Assembly: GCA_036396755.1 (NCBI GenBank)
Contig: DASWKG010000151.1
Location: 1 to 15,556 of the forward strand
DNA: 15,556 nt
DNA from: DASWKG01 sp036396755
Lineage (GTDB): Bacteria > Actinomycetota > UBA4738 > CALAEC01
Reading direction: 5' to 3'
The notes below the pieces were generated by a model. That model had not been told where the DNA came from. It ran no database searches and saw only the letters and a list, made by a program, of their open reading frames with translations. Both the position numbers and the translations under genes were made by a program. Positions 6,968 through 14,648 of the stretch are shown piece by piece. The first letter of the stretch is position 1, and each line of letters opens with the position of its first letter.

Positions 6968-7016
6968 CGATGTTCCTCCGTCAGCGGTTCCCTGGTTCTC
7001 TCTACAGGGAGCCCCA

Positions 7017-7023
7017 TATCATA
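7017..7023. promoter_or_regulatory. symmetric -10 element shared by crgA and DUF881 gene
   Basis: TATCATA reads TATCAT on the plus strand (7017-7022, 6 nt before the DUF881 ATG, so leaderless) and TATGAT on the minus strand (7023-7018, about 50 nt before the crgA ATG). Each has the -10 pattern TANNNT. No strong -35 was seen on either side. One element could therefore fire both divergent genes. Confidence 0.5.
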
Positions 7024-7028
7024 GCGAC

Positions 7029-7730
7029 ATGCGCCGGGCCTCCCGCGTCGCCCTCCCCCTCGCCCTCGCCGTCCTCGGCTTCCTCGCGGTGCTCGCCGCT
7101 CGCGTTCCGAGCGCGCCGGGCCGCGAGTCGCGGCGCCTCGAGCTGGTCGACCTCATCGTGGAGCAGGACATGCGGGTGCGCGGCCTGCGTTCCGACGTCC
7201 GGCGGATCGAGGGGCGGCTCGCCGACCTTGAGGAGGGGAGCAACAGCGACGAGGTCGCGGCCCTCCGGGCCGAGGCCGACCGGCTGGCGTCGGGGGCCGG
7301 CATGACCGCGCTCACCGGCCCCGGGGTGGTGATCACGCTCGACGACAGCGGCGCGGCAAGATCGCCGACGGGCGACCCGAACGACCTCGTGGTGCACGAG
7401 CGCGACATCCAGACGGCCGTCAACGCGCTGTGGGCGGCCGGCGCCGAGGCGGTGGCGATCAACGGCGAGCGCCTGTCGGTCCTGTCGGCGGTCCGGTGCG
7501 CCGGGAACACCCTGCTCCTGCACGGGTCGGTGTACAGCCCCCCGTACGAGATCAGCGCGATCGGCGATCCCGCCGGCCTCCAGGGAAGCCTCGCCGCGCA
7601 GCCCGGCATGGAGCGTTTGCTCGACGCTGTTCGCTCGTTCGGGCTGGAGCTCTCGATCACGCCGGGGCAGGTCCGCATGCCCGCGGGCATCCCGCCTCCG
7701 GGCCTCGCGCGGGCGGAGCCGGTGACATGA
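7029..7730 (+). CDS. DUF881 family membrane-anchored protein (233 aa)
   Basis: DUF881 proteins are envelope proteins of Gram-positive bacteria, often near crgA and sortase genes; their role is not established. Residues 6-25 are a membrane anchor or signal helix, 38-87 a likely coiled coil, and 92-215 the DUF881 domain with TGPGVVITLDDS, NDLVVHERDIQTAVNALWAAGAEAVAING (118-146) and a later CAGNTLLLHG. The ATG at 7029 is chosen because the hydrophobic helix starts right after it and TATCAT is 6 nt upstream; the in-frame ATG at 6960 would overlap crgA. Its stop overlaps the sortase start in ATGA. It is the first gene of a five-gene chain. Confidence 0.9.
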   Translation: MRRASRVALPLALAVLGFLAVLAARVPSAPGRESRRLELVDLIVEQDMRVRGLRSDVRRIEGRLADLEEGSNSDEVAALRAEADRLASGAGMTALTGPGVVITLDDSGAARSPTGDPNDLVVHERDIQTAVNALWAAGAEAVAINGERLSVLSAVRCAGNTLLLHGSVYSPPYEISAIGDPAGLQGSLAAQPGMERLLDAVRSFGLELSITPGQVRMPAGIPPPGLARAEPVT

Positions 7731-8380
7731 GCGTGGCGACCGAGCGCCCGGAGGCGGAGGCCGTCGAGCGAGCGCCGGGGCCGTGGCGGAAGGTGCTGCG
7801 GCGGGTCGGCTGGACCTTCATCGGCCTCGGCATCGTGCTCATCCTGTTCGTCGTCTACGAGCTGTTCGGGACCAACCTCGTCACCGCACGCCACCAGAGC
7901 GCGCTCCGCGACGACCTCGAGCAGCAGTTCGCCGCCGCCGAGGCGGGCGATCGGGCAGCGAGCCTCCGCCCGATCCCCGGCGAGGCGGTCGGCATCATCC
8001 GCATCCCCGCCATCGAGCTCAACATGGCGTTCGTCGAGGGGGTGAGCGCCGCGGACCTGAAGAAGGGGCCCGGCCACTACGCGGGGACGCCGCTGCCCGG
8101 CGAGGAGGGGAACGTCGGCATCGCGGCGCACCGCACCACCTACGCGCGCCCGTTCTGGGCGCTCGACAAGCTGAAGCCCGGCGACCTCGTGTACCTGCGA
8201 ACCGTGGAGGGGAGCCTCGTCTACGAGGTGGTGTGGCAGAAGGTCGTCACGCCCGACCAGCACGAGGTGCTCGGCCCGACCGCGCAGCCGTCGCTCACGC
8301 TCACGACGTGCAACCCGAGGTTCTCGGCGTCGGAGCGGCTGATCGTCCGGGCCCACCTCGTCCGCGAGGTCGCGGCGTGA
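7727..8380 (+). CDS. class E sortase (217 aa)
   Basis: Sortases are membrane transpeptidases that join surface proteins to the cell wall; actinobacterial class E enzymes are reported to prefer LAxTG signals. One membrane helix lies at 28-46. The catalytic domain has His135 in AHRTTYARPFWALDKL, Cys195 in TLTTCNP (191-197; TLxTC is the sortase signature) and Arg204 in SERLIVRAH. The length is typical. The ATG at 7727 overlaps the DUF881 stop (ATGA), and its own stop overlaps the next GTG. No LPxTG or LAxTG substrate protein is encoded in this window, so substrates lie elsewhere. Confidence 0.95.
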   Translation: MSVATERPEAEAVERAPGPWRKVLRRVGWTFIGLGIVLILFVVYELFGTNLVTARHQSALRDDLEQQFAAAEAGDRAASLRPIPGEAVGIIRIPAIELNMAFVEGVSAADLKKGPGHYAGTPLPGEEGNVGIAAHRTTYARPFWALDKLKPGDLVYLRTVEGSLVYEVVWQKVVTPDQHEVLGPTAQPSLTLTTCNPRFSASERLIVRAHLVREVAA

Positions 8381-8523
8381 TCCGCCTGCTCCGGCGGTGG
8401 AGCCCGCGGAACCCGCTCCTCGCCATGCTGTACTGGCTCGCGCTCGTCGCCGGCGTGCTGGTGGCCCTCTTCCTGCTCTTCTACAGCCTCGACCGGTACC
8501 TGCCGGGCGGGGGTATGTTCTGA
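8377..8523 (+). CDS. small single-pass membrane protein (48 aa)
   Basis: A GTG overlaps the sortase stop (GTGA, 8377-8380) and opens a 48-aa frame that ends in TGA 2 nt before the alaX start. The protein has a basic N-terminus (IRLLRRWSPR), one strong helix at about 14-37 (LLAMLYWLALVAGVLVALFL) and a short tail ending RYLPGGGMF. The positive-inside rule puts the N-terminus in the cytoplasm. I do not recognise a family. The exact overlap and short gap argue that it is translated as part of the sortase operon, perhaps as a sortase or envelope partner. Confidence 0.72.
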   Translation: MIRLLRRWSPRNPLLAMLYWLALVAGVLVALFLLFYSLDRYLPGGGMF

Positions 8524-8525
8524 GG

Positions 8526-9245
8526 GTGGGCGGCTCACCCGACGACATCCCGGCGACCGACGCGTACCGGCGGACCACCGACGCCGCCGTGACCCGCGTG
8601 ACCGGGGACGGCGTGGTCCTCGATCGAACCGTCTTCTACGCGCGCGGCGGCGGCCAGCCGGGGGACACGGGCGTCCTCCGATGGGTGGGCGGCGAGGCAC
8701 GCGTGATCGACACGCTCCCCGCCGACGACGGCTCGCTGCACGTGCTCGACGGGGAGCCGCCGCCGGAGGGGACGGCGGTCGAGGCAGAGATCGACTGGGA
8801 GCGCCGCCACCGGCTCATGCGCACGCACACCGCCCTGCACACCCTGTCGGGGATCGTGTGGCGCGAGTTCGGCGCCAAGGTCACCGGCGGGCACATGGAC
8901 GACGAGGGCTCCGCGCGCATGGACTTCGAGCTGGACGCGATGAGCGGCGAGTTCGGCCGTCACGTCGAGGCGCGACTGAACGAGGTGCTGGCAGAGGACC
9001 GGCCGGTGACCGTCGAGTTCCTGCCGCGCGAGGAGGCGCTCGCCGACGCCGACCTCATCCGCACGAAGGTCTCGCTGATCCCCGACCACGTCGACCCGAT
9101 CAGGGTGATCGACATCGAGGGCATCGACCGGCAGGCCGACGGCGGCACCCACGTCGCGCGCACCGGCGAGGTGGGACGGGTGCGGGTGGCCAAGACCGAG
9201 AGCAAGGGCAAGGCCTTCAAGCGGATCCGCATCGAGCTGGAGTGA
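8526..9245 (+). CDS. alaX: AlaX-type alanyl-tRNA editing protein (239 aa)
   Basis: AlaX proteins are free-standing relatives of the AlaRS editing domain that hydrolyse mischarged Ser-tRNA(Ala) and sometimes Gly-tRNA(Ala). The signs are FYARGGGQPGDTG (37-49), the zinc-binding HTALH (His101, His105), GGHMDDEGSARMDF (121-134) and DGGTHVARTGEVG with His209. The Cys that AlaRS has before GGTH is Asp205 here. The start is GTG at 8526, 2 nt after the small-protein stop; no strong Shine-Dalgarno is seen beyond a G-rich stretch at about 8509-8516. It ends in GTGA shared with the second deacetylase gene. It has no membrane segment, so it is a cytoplasmic enzyme inside an otherwise envelope-directed operon. 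Confidence 0.9.
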   Translation: MGGSPDDIPATDAYRRTTDAAVTRVTGDGVVLDRTVFYARGGGQPGDTGVLRWVGGEARVIDTLPADDGSLHVLDGEPPPEGTAVEAEIDWERRHRLMRTHTALHTLSGIVWREFGAKVTGGHMDDEGSARMDFELDAMSGEFGRHVEARLNEVLAEDRPVTVEFLPREEALADADLIRTKVSLIPDHVDPIRVIDIEGIDRQADGGTHVARTGEVGRVRVAKTESKGKAFKRIRIELE

Positions 9246-10318
9246 CCCGGAGCGGGCGCCACCGCCGTCGCTTCGGCCGCCACCGCCGGGAGCTGGGGGC
9301 CTTCGCCGTCGCGCTGCTCGTGGTGTTCCTCCCCGGAGAGCTCGGCTCGCTGCCGCCGCCGATGCACGTCAGCGTCGCGGGCTCGGTCCGCGTGGTCCGC
9401 CCGGGGGCCACGGTGGACGAGGCGCGGGAGCTCCTCGGGCTCCGGCCCCGGGGCGGGAACCTGCTCGATGTCGAGGGGCGCGTCCTGCGCCGCCGCGTCG
9501 TCGCCGGCCACCTCACCGTGAACGGGGTCCAGGCGTCAGGGGACCGGGTCCTTCAGGAGGGGGACCGGTTGGAGGTCGTCGACGGGGTTGATGCCACCGA
9601 GGGAACCGTCCGTGTGGTGGTCGAGGTGGAGGCGGGCACGCCCTCCAACCCGCAGACCTACCTCGGCAGCGCCGCCGGCGTGCAGGTGATCGAGCGGGGC
9701 GAGGTCTCGGGGAAGGTGGTCGCGTCGGTGTTCCACCCCAGCGGGCCGGCGCAGCAGCCGGACGCCGTCGCGCTGACCTTCGACGACGGACCCTCGTCCG
9801 CGTGGACGCTCCGGGTGGCTCGGACGCTCCGCCGGCTCCGGGCGGTCGCGACGTTCTTCGTCGTCGGCTACCTCGCCGAGCGGTACCCCGACATCGTCGA
9901 GCGCCTCGCGGCGATGGGGATGCGGGTCGGGAACCACTCGCAGAACCATCCCTACGAGCGCCCGTTCGCGCGGCTGTCGCAGGGCCAGGTGGCGACGCAG
10001 ATCGGGTCGGCGAACCGGGCGCTTGCCTCCGTGGGCGTGGAGAGCAGCCTGTTCCGTCCGCCGGGAGGCTCGTGGTCGCCGCGGACCCTCCAGATCGCGT
10101 CGGACCTCGGCCAGCGAACGGTGCTCTGGTCGGTCGATTCGCTCGACTGGACGGGCCTCGGCCCCGCGCAGATCGCCACCCGGGTTCTCGAGGGCGCCCG
10201 GCCCGGGGCCATCGTGCTCCTGCACGACGGCGGCGGGAACCGGCGAGCCACCCTGCAGGCCCTGCCCCGGATCGTCAGAGGTCTCCGGGCGATGGGCCTG
10301 AGCCTGCGCGTGCTCTAA
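9242..10318 (+). CDS. membrane-anchored polysaccharide deacetylase, CE4 (358 aa)
   Basis: The basic N-terminus (RSGRHRRRFGRHRR) and the helix at 18-31 make a signal anchor. Residues 42-115 form a beta-rich segment (SVRVVRPGATVDEARELLGL, later TVNGVQ and LQEGDRLEVV) resembling DUF348/ubiquitin-like wall-associated domains. The CE4 domain fills 174-358: TFDDGP (179-184), HSQNH (His232, His236), RPPGG (272-276; usually RPPYG), SVDSLDW (297-303) and LLHDGG (His328). It probably deacetylates peptidoglycan or another wall glycan on the outer face of the membrane. The GTG start lies in GTGA with the alaX stop. Its TAA shares bases with the TAG of the opposing penicillin-amidase gene. Confidence 0.92.
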   Translation: MTRSGRHRRRFGRHRRELGAFAVALLVVFLPGELGSLPPPMHVSVAGSVRVVRPGATVDEARELLGLRPRGGNLLDVEGRVLRRRVVAGHLTVNGVQASGDRVLQEGDRLEVVDGVDATEGTVRVVVEVEAGTPSNPQTYLGSAAGVQVIERGEVSGKVVASVFHPSGPAQQPDAVALTFDDGPSSAWTLRVARTLRRLRAVATFFVVGYLAERYPDIVERLAAMGMRVGNHSQNHPYERPFARLSQGQVATQIGSANRALASVGVESSLFRPPGGSWSPRTLQIASDLGQRTVLWSVDSLDWTGLGPAQIATRVLEGARPGAIVLLHDGGGNRRATLQALPRIVRGLRAMGLSLRVL

Positions 10319-12657
10319 GGCAGGAGCCTCAGCTCTGCGGCCGTCTCGCGGGCCACGGCCTCCTCGGTGAACGGCATCGCGTGGTGGCGAACCGCCGACC
10401 ACAGCTCGAGCTGGTCTCGGTAGTGCGGCGACTCGACGTTCCCCGACTGGCCCAGCGTGTGCGCGCCCAGGCAGGCGTCCCAGTCCGAGGGGTCGAGGAT
10501 CTGGCGCCATGAGGGCATGACCACGACCTCGTAGGGGACGCCCGGCTCGAACAGCGCCTGGTTCACGGTCTGCTCGTCGCCGCCGACCTCCACCTCGCCC
10601 GCGGTGAACAGCTCCGCGAGGTCGGGGACGATCGCGAGGCGCGAGGCGAAGCGGGCGCGGTGGATCGCGCCCCATCGCCACTCGCCCATGTCCTCGCCGA
10701 GCCGTCCGGCGAGCTCGTCGAGCGCGCCGTCGAGCGCGGCGCGGAGGACCTCGTCCCGCGCCTCGACACCGTCGCGGCCGAACCACCGAGCCGTCGGATA
10801 GGCGAGCACGTGGGGGAGGACGCGGTACTGGAAGCCGTTCGTCCACTGCCTGCGGGCGTAGAAGTGGTCGAACAGGTCGGGGTCGAGGAGCGGGCGGAGC
10901 ACCACCCGCGCGATGTGCGCGCACCAGACCTCGTAGACGGCGGCGGGCGCCGACCCGGCCGCGAGGTCGTGGTCCCAGTCCGCCAGCAGCGCGAGCGCCT
11001 CCTTCTGACGGTCGTCCGCGGGCTCCACGCGGGCGAGGATCGCGCAGATCTCGCGCGCGGGGAGCGAGACGGTGTCGGCCTGGATGCGCGCGAACGTCTC
11101 GGCGGTGTGGCGCTCGGTCTCGGTGAGGAGCTGGGTCACCCGCCGTGCGCGGTAGGGCGGCAGGAAGTCGCTGCCCAGGTGGTGCGGGTAGGTCTCGTCG
11201 TACATCCGGTTGTTCGCGGTGACGAGGTAGCCCGACTCGGGGTTGAACGCGCGCGGCAGCTCGTCGAACGGGATCCACCCGTCCCACTCGTACGCGTCGG
11301 TCCAGCCCGGCACCGGCAGGCTGCCGTCGCCGGCGCGGCGTCTCGGGTAGAGCCCGGTGAGCTGGTAGCCGATGTTCCCGTCGACGTCGGCGTACACCGC
11401 GTTCTGCCCGGGGCAGTGCCAGTGCTCGAGCGCCGCGCGGAACTCGTCCCAGTTCTTCGCCATGTCGAGCCGCACGACGGTCGACGGCTCGATGGTCCGC
11501 TCGAGGCCGACCCACCGAAGGGCGTAGGGCTTCCGGATCCCGCCCTCGACGACCTCGGGGTTCGCGATGCCGAGCATGTACGAGGTGAGGATCGGCCCGT
11601 GCCGCGTCTCGCGGACCTCCACCACCTCCGGCTCGTCGCGCCCACGGACGGCGATCTCCTCGCGGTGGATCGTCACCGGCTCCCAGTCGCCGCGGTACTC
11701 GCACCGCGTGCCGTCGTCGGAGAGCCGCTCGAGGTACAGGTCCTGCACGTCGGCCTCGGTGTTCGTGAGGCCCCAGGCGATGCGCTCGTTGTGGCCGATG
11801 ACGACCCCGGGGGCGAACGGGAACGAGACGCCGGCCACGTCGATCCCGGGCGCGCGCAGGTGGACCTCGTACCAGACCGACGGCGACTGCACGAGCAGGT
11901 GCGGGTCGTTCGCCAGCAGGGGCTTCCCCGAGGCGGTGCGAGACCCGGCGACCACCCAGTTGTTCGAGCCCTGCCCCGACGGTGGGAGGAACGCCTCGGC
12001 GAGCAGGGCGAGGCGGGGGTCGCCGGCGTCCTTCGCGGCCCGGACGGCCTCCGGCTCGGGATCGATGTCGGGGAACAGCGTCCGCATCATCTCGGCGCCG
12101 TGGCGCTCGGCGATCTCGGCCCGCAGGAGGTCGTTGTCCCAGGCGCGCGAGAGCGACCAGGCCATGAAGACGCCCGCCGCCGCGCCCGCCTCGGCGGCCT
12201 CCTGGTCGTTCGGAACCCACGGGTCGGTGGCGAGCACCCGGTACTCCGGCGGCGGGGCGGGCATCGCCTCGACCCAGGCCCGGAAGCCGGCCACGGACGC
12301 GGCGGCGACCTCGTCGGAGAGGTCGTCGCGCTGGGCCGCGTGCCGGACCGCCGCGCGGTTCCAGCCGACGGTCCGGACGAAGCGGTCGATCGGAAGGGTG
12401 AGCTCGCCGAAGAGCTCGGACAGCCGCCCGGTCGAGAGCCGGAAGATCAGCTCCATCTGGAAGAGGCGGTCCGACGCGACCACGTAGCTCTGGGCGAAGA
12501 AGAGGTCGTGGAGGCTCTCGGCGGTGATGTGGGGCACTCCCCAGCGGTCCCGGGCCACGCGGACGGGGGCCCGGAGCCCGGGGGCCCGGACCTCTCCCTC
12601 CACCGGCGGCAGCGCGGCCCGGGCCGCGAGCCGCAGCGCGTCGGCCAGCTCGCTCAC
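10315..12657 (-). CDS. penicillin amidase family (S45) N-terminal nucleophile hydrolase (780 aa)
   Basis: Family members are made as one chain and cut themselves so that an internal Ser becomes the new N-terminal nucleophile; they hydrolyse amides such as beta-lactams, acyl-homoserine lactones or lipopeptides. Visible marks are the A-chain pattern DRWGVPHITAES (37-48), the cleavage site GQG/SNNWVVAG with Ser231, NDPHL (250-254), GHNERIAWGLTNTEADVQDLY (288-308) and ANNRMYD (481-487). The length fits. There is no signal peptide, so the enzyme may stay in the cytoplasm, unlike typical periplasmic or secreted members. The start is GTG at 12657, with TAGGGT 8 nt upstream. The substrate cannot be told from sequence. 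Confidence 0.93.
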   Translation of the reverse strand: MSELADALRLAARAALPPVEGEVRAPGLRAPVRVARDRWGVPHITAESLHDLFFAQSYVVASDRLFQMELIFRLSTGRLSELFGELTLPIDRFVRTVGWNRAAVRHAAQRDDLSDEVAAASVAGFRAWVEAMPAPPPEYRVLATDPWVPNDQEAAEAGAAAGVFMAWSLSRAWDNDLLRAEIAERHGAEMMRTLFPDIDPEPEAVRAAKDAGDPRLALLAEAFLPPSGQGSNNWVVAGSRTASGKPLLANDPHLLVQSPSVWYEVHLRAPGIDVAGVSFPFAPGVVIGHNERIAWGLTNTEADVQDLYLERLSDDGTRCEYRGDWEPVTIHREEIAVRGRDEPEVVEVRETRHGPILTSYMLGIANPEVVEGGIRKPYALRWVGLERTIEPSTVVRLDMAKNWDEFRAALEHWHCPGQNAVYADVDGNIGYQLTGLYPRRRAGDGSLPVPGWTDAYEWDGWIPFDELPRAFNPESGYLVTANNRMYDETYPHHLGSDFLPPYRARRVTQLLTETERHTAETFARIQADTVSLPAREICAILARVEPADDRQKEALALLADWDHDLAAGSAPAAVYEVWCAHIARVVLRPLLDPDLFDHFYARRQWTNGFQYRVLPHVLAYPTARWFGRDGVEARDEVLRAALDGALDELAGRLGEDMGEWRWGAIHRARFASRLAIVPDLAELFTAGEVEVGGDEQTVNQALFEPGVPYEVVVMPSWRQILDPSDWDACLGAHTLGQSGNVESPHYRDQLELWSAVRHHAMPFTEEAVARETAAELRLLP

Positions 12658-12665
12658 AGGCCGTC

Positions 12666-12671
12666 ACCCTA
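12666..12671 (-). promoter_or_regulatory. possible leaderless -10 of penicillin amidase-like gene
   Basis: TAGGGT, read on the minus strand, lies 8 nt before the GTG at 12657, with no Shine-Dalgarno and no clear -35. It sits beside the divergent acyl-CoA ligase promoter. Confidence 0.35.
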
Positions 12672-12678
12672 CCGCCTC

Positions 12679-12708
12679 TTGTCCCGGCTCACCGCGGACG
12701 GGAATAAT
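12679..12708 (+). promoter_or_regulatory. sigma70-type promoter of acyl-CoA ligase
   Basis: TTGTCC (12679-12684), an 18-nt spacer and AATAAT (12703-12708, 5/6 to TATAAT). The expected start is near 12715, leaving a leader of about 22 nt with AAAGGAG at 12723-12729. Confidence 0.5.
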
Positions 12709-12736
12709 GGGGGTCGGCGGAGAAAGGAGCCCCCCG

Positions 12737-14497
12737 ATGGCCGAGACGAAGCGCGCACGTCCCTGGGTGAAGAGCTACGAGAAGGAGGTCCCCGAGACGC
12801 TGGAGCCCTACCCCGAGAAGCCGCTCTTCTGGCTCCTCGAGCAGGCCGCGGCCAAGTGGCCGAACAACGAGGCCGTCGTCTTCCCCGTCGCGCCTCGCGC
12901 CAGGCGGTTCACCTACCGGCAGGTCCTCGACGAGGTCGAGCAGCTCGCCCGGGCTCTCGCCTCGCGCGGGGTGGAGAAGGGCGACCGGGTCGCGATCATG
13001 CTCCCGAACTGCCCGCAGTACGTGGTGACCTTCTACGCGCTCCAGCGCCTCGGCGCGGTGCCCGTCGGGAACAACCCGCTCTACACCCAGCGCGAGCTGA
13101 CCCATCAGCTGAAGGACGCGCAGTGCGACACGATCATCACGCTCGACCTCCTCTACCCGGCGGTGGCCGCCGTCCGCGACGAGGTGGGCCTGAAGACGGT
13201 GATCGTGACGCGCATCTCCGACGTGCTCGGCTGGCCCGTCAACAAGCTGGCGCCGCTCAAGCAGAAGAAGGAGGCGAAGCACGAGGGCCGCTCGTGGCCG
13301 CCGGTCCCCGAGGGCGCCGACGTCGTGTGGTGGACGGACCTGATGAAGGGTTCGTACCCCGAGGTGCCGCCGGTCGAGGTGGACCCGATGGAGGACGTCG
13401 CCGCCTTCGTGTACACGGGCGGGACCACCGGGCTGTCCAAGGGCGCGATGCTCACGCACTACAACGCGGTCTCGAACGCGCTCCAGACGGCCGCCTGGTT
13501 CACCGCCGTCGAGGAGGGCGAGGGCAGCATCATGTGCGTCCTTCCGTTCTTCCATTCCTACGGGATGGGCGCCGTGATGAACGTCGGCATCGCCAAGGGG
13601 CTGAAGCTGATCCTGCTCCCGCGGTTCGAGCTCGAGATGGCGCTGAAGGCGATCCAGAAGGAGAAGCCGGCGCTGTTCCCCGGCGTGCCCCGCATCTACA
13701 TCGCGATCAACGAGTCGCCCGAGACGGCGAGCTACGACCTGTCGTCGATCCGCTCCTGCTTCTCGGGCGCCGCGCCGCTCCCGGTGGCGGTCGCGGAGAA
13801 GTTCGAGGGCATCACCGAGGGCCGCATCGTCGAGGGCTACGGGCTCAGCGAGACCTCGCCGGTCACCCACATCAACCCGCTCGACGGCAACCACCGGTTC
13901 GGCACGATCGGGCTGCCGATCCCCGACACCGACTGCAAGATCGTCGACCTCGACGACCCCGAGAAGGAGGTCCCCGAGGGCGGCGAGGGCGAGCTGTGCA
14001 TCGCCGGGCCGCAGGTGATGAAGGGGTACTGGAACTCGCCGGACGCGACCGAGGACATGATCCGCGTTCACAAGGACGGCCTGCGGTGGCTGCACACCGG
14101 CGACATCGCGAAGATGGACCCCGACGGCTACTTCCGGATCGTCGACCGGAAGAAGGACATGATCCTCGTCTCGGGGTTCAACGTGTACCCGACCGACGTC
14201 GAGCAGGTCCTCTACCGCCACCCGAAGGTGCAGAAGGTCTGCGTGGTCGGCATCCCCGACGAGACCACCGGCGAGGCGGTGAAGGCCTACATCGTGCTGA
14301 AGGACGGCGAGAGCGCCACGGTGGAGGAGATCCGCCAGTGGACGAAGGACCCCGAGCACGGCCTCACCGGCTACCGCGCCCCCAAGCACGTCGAGTTCCG
14401 CGACGCCCTCCCCGAGACCATGGTCGGCAAGGTCCTCCGCCGCGTGCTGGTCGCCGAGGAGAAGGAGAAGCAGGCGGCGGCCAAGGGCGACGCCTAG
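12737..14497 (+). CDS. long-chain fatty acid-CoA ligase, AMP-binding family (586 aa)
   Basis: The enzyme activates a fatty acid with ATP and CoA through an acyl-adenylate. The family motifs are in order: P-loop YTGGTTGLSKGAMLTH (226-241), FFHSYGMG (271-278), FSGAAPLP (342-349), EGYGLSETSPVTH (366-378), the HTGD motif (453-456), DRKKDMILVSGFNVYP (470-485) and the catalytic Lys565 in MVGKVLRR. The length and the GFNVYP motif fit FadD-type ligases. The ATG at 12737 follows AAAGGAG (12723-12729) with a 7-nt spacer, so the start is secure. It could feed beta-oxidation with the thiolase 7 kb upstream, but the chain length used is not predictable. It is divergent from the penicillin-amidase gene and converges on the 44-aa gene. 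Confidence 0.95.
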   Translation: MAETKRARPWVKSYEKEVPETLEPYPEKPLFWLLEQAAAKWPNNEAVVFPVAPRARRFTYRQVLDEVEQLARALASRGVEKGDRVAIMLPNCPQYVVTFYALQRLGAVPVGNNPLYTQRELTHQLKDAQCDTIITLDLLYPAVAAVRDEVGLKTVIVTRISDVLGWPVNKLAPLKQKKEAKHEGRSWPPVPEGADVVWWTDLMKGSYPEVPPVEVDPMEDVAAFVYTGGTTGLSKGAMLTHYNAVSNALQTAAWFTAVEEGEGSIMCVLPFFHSYGMGAVMNVGIAKGLKLILLPRFELEMALKAIQKEKPALFPGVPRIYIAINESPETASYDLSSIRSCFSGAAPLPVAVAEKFEGITEGRIVEGYGLSETSPVTHINPLDGNHRFGTIGLPIPDTDCKIVDLDDPEKEVPEGGEGELCIAGPQVMKGYWNSPDATEDMIRVHKDGLRWLHTGDIAKMDPDGYFRIVDRKKDMILVSGFNVYPTDVEQVLYRHPKVQKVCVVGIPDETTGEAVKAYIVLKDGESATVEEIRQWTKDPEHGLTGYRAPKHVEFRDALPETMVGKVLRRVLVAEEKEKQAAAKGDA

Positions 14498-14513
14498 CCG
14501 ATTCCTTCGTGGG

Positions 14514-14648
14514 CTACCGAGGCGGGCGGTGCTTGCCGCGGCGGGCTCGGTGGTCGCGCCAGAGGAGGAGCCAGGCGCCTGCGGAGGCGAGCAGGGAGGA
14601 GACGCCGAGGGCCGCGAGGGCGATGAGCAGCCAGCTGTCGCGGGTCAT
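14514..14648 (-). CDS. small single-pass membrane protein (44 aa)
   Basis: The ATG at 14648 overlaps the TGA of the ThyX-like gene (ATGA, 14648-14645) and opens a 44-aa frame ending in TAG at 14516-14514. The sequence starts MTRDSW, then has one helix at about 6-30 (LLIALAALGVSSLLASAGAW then LLLW) and a basic tail RDHRARRGKHRPPR. The charge places the C-terminus in the cytoplasm. No family is recognised. Evidence for translation is the exact stop/start overlap and the clean helix-plus-basic-tail design in the only gap between the acyl-CoA ligase and ThyX genes. The 16 bases between its stop and the ligase stop hold no clear terminator. Confidence 0.62.
   Translation of the reverse strand: MTRDSWLLIALAALGVSSLLASAGAWLLLWRDHRARRGKHRPPR

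Noticed and set aside
9536..12667. 1043-codon open frame on the minus strand
   Set aside because: Arg/Pro/Gly/Ala-rich, no domain, and it lies over the well-supported penicillin-amidase gene in another frame and the opposing deacetylase gene.
12658..12736. Operator for the divergent penicillin-amidase and acyl-CoA ligase genes
   Set aside because: No convincing palindrome or repeat could be found between the two promoters.
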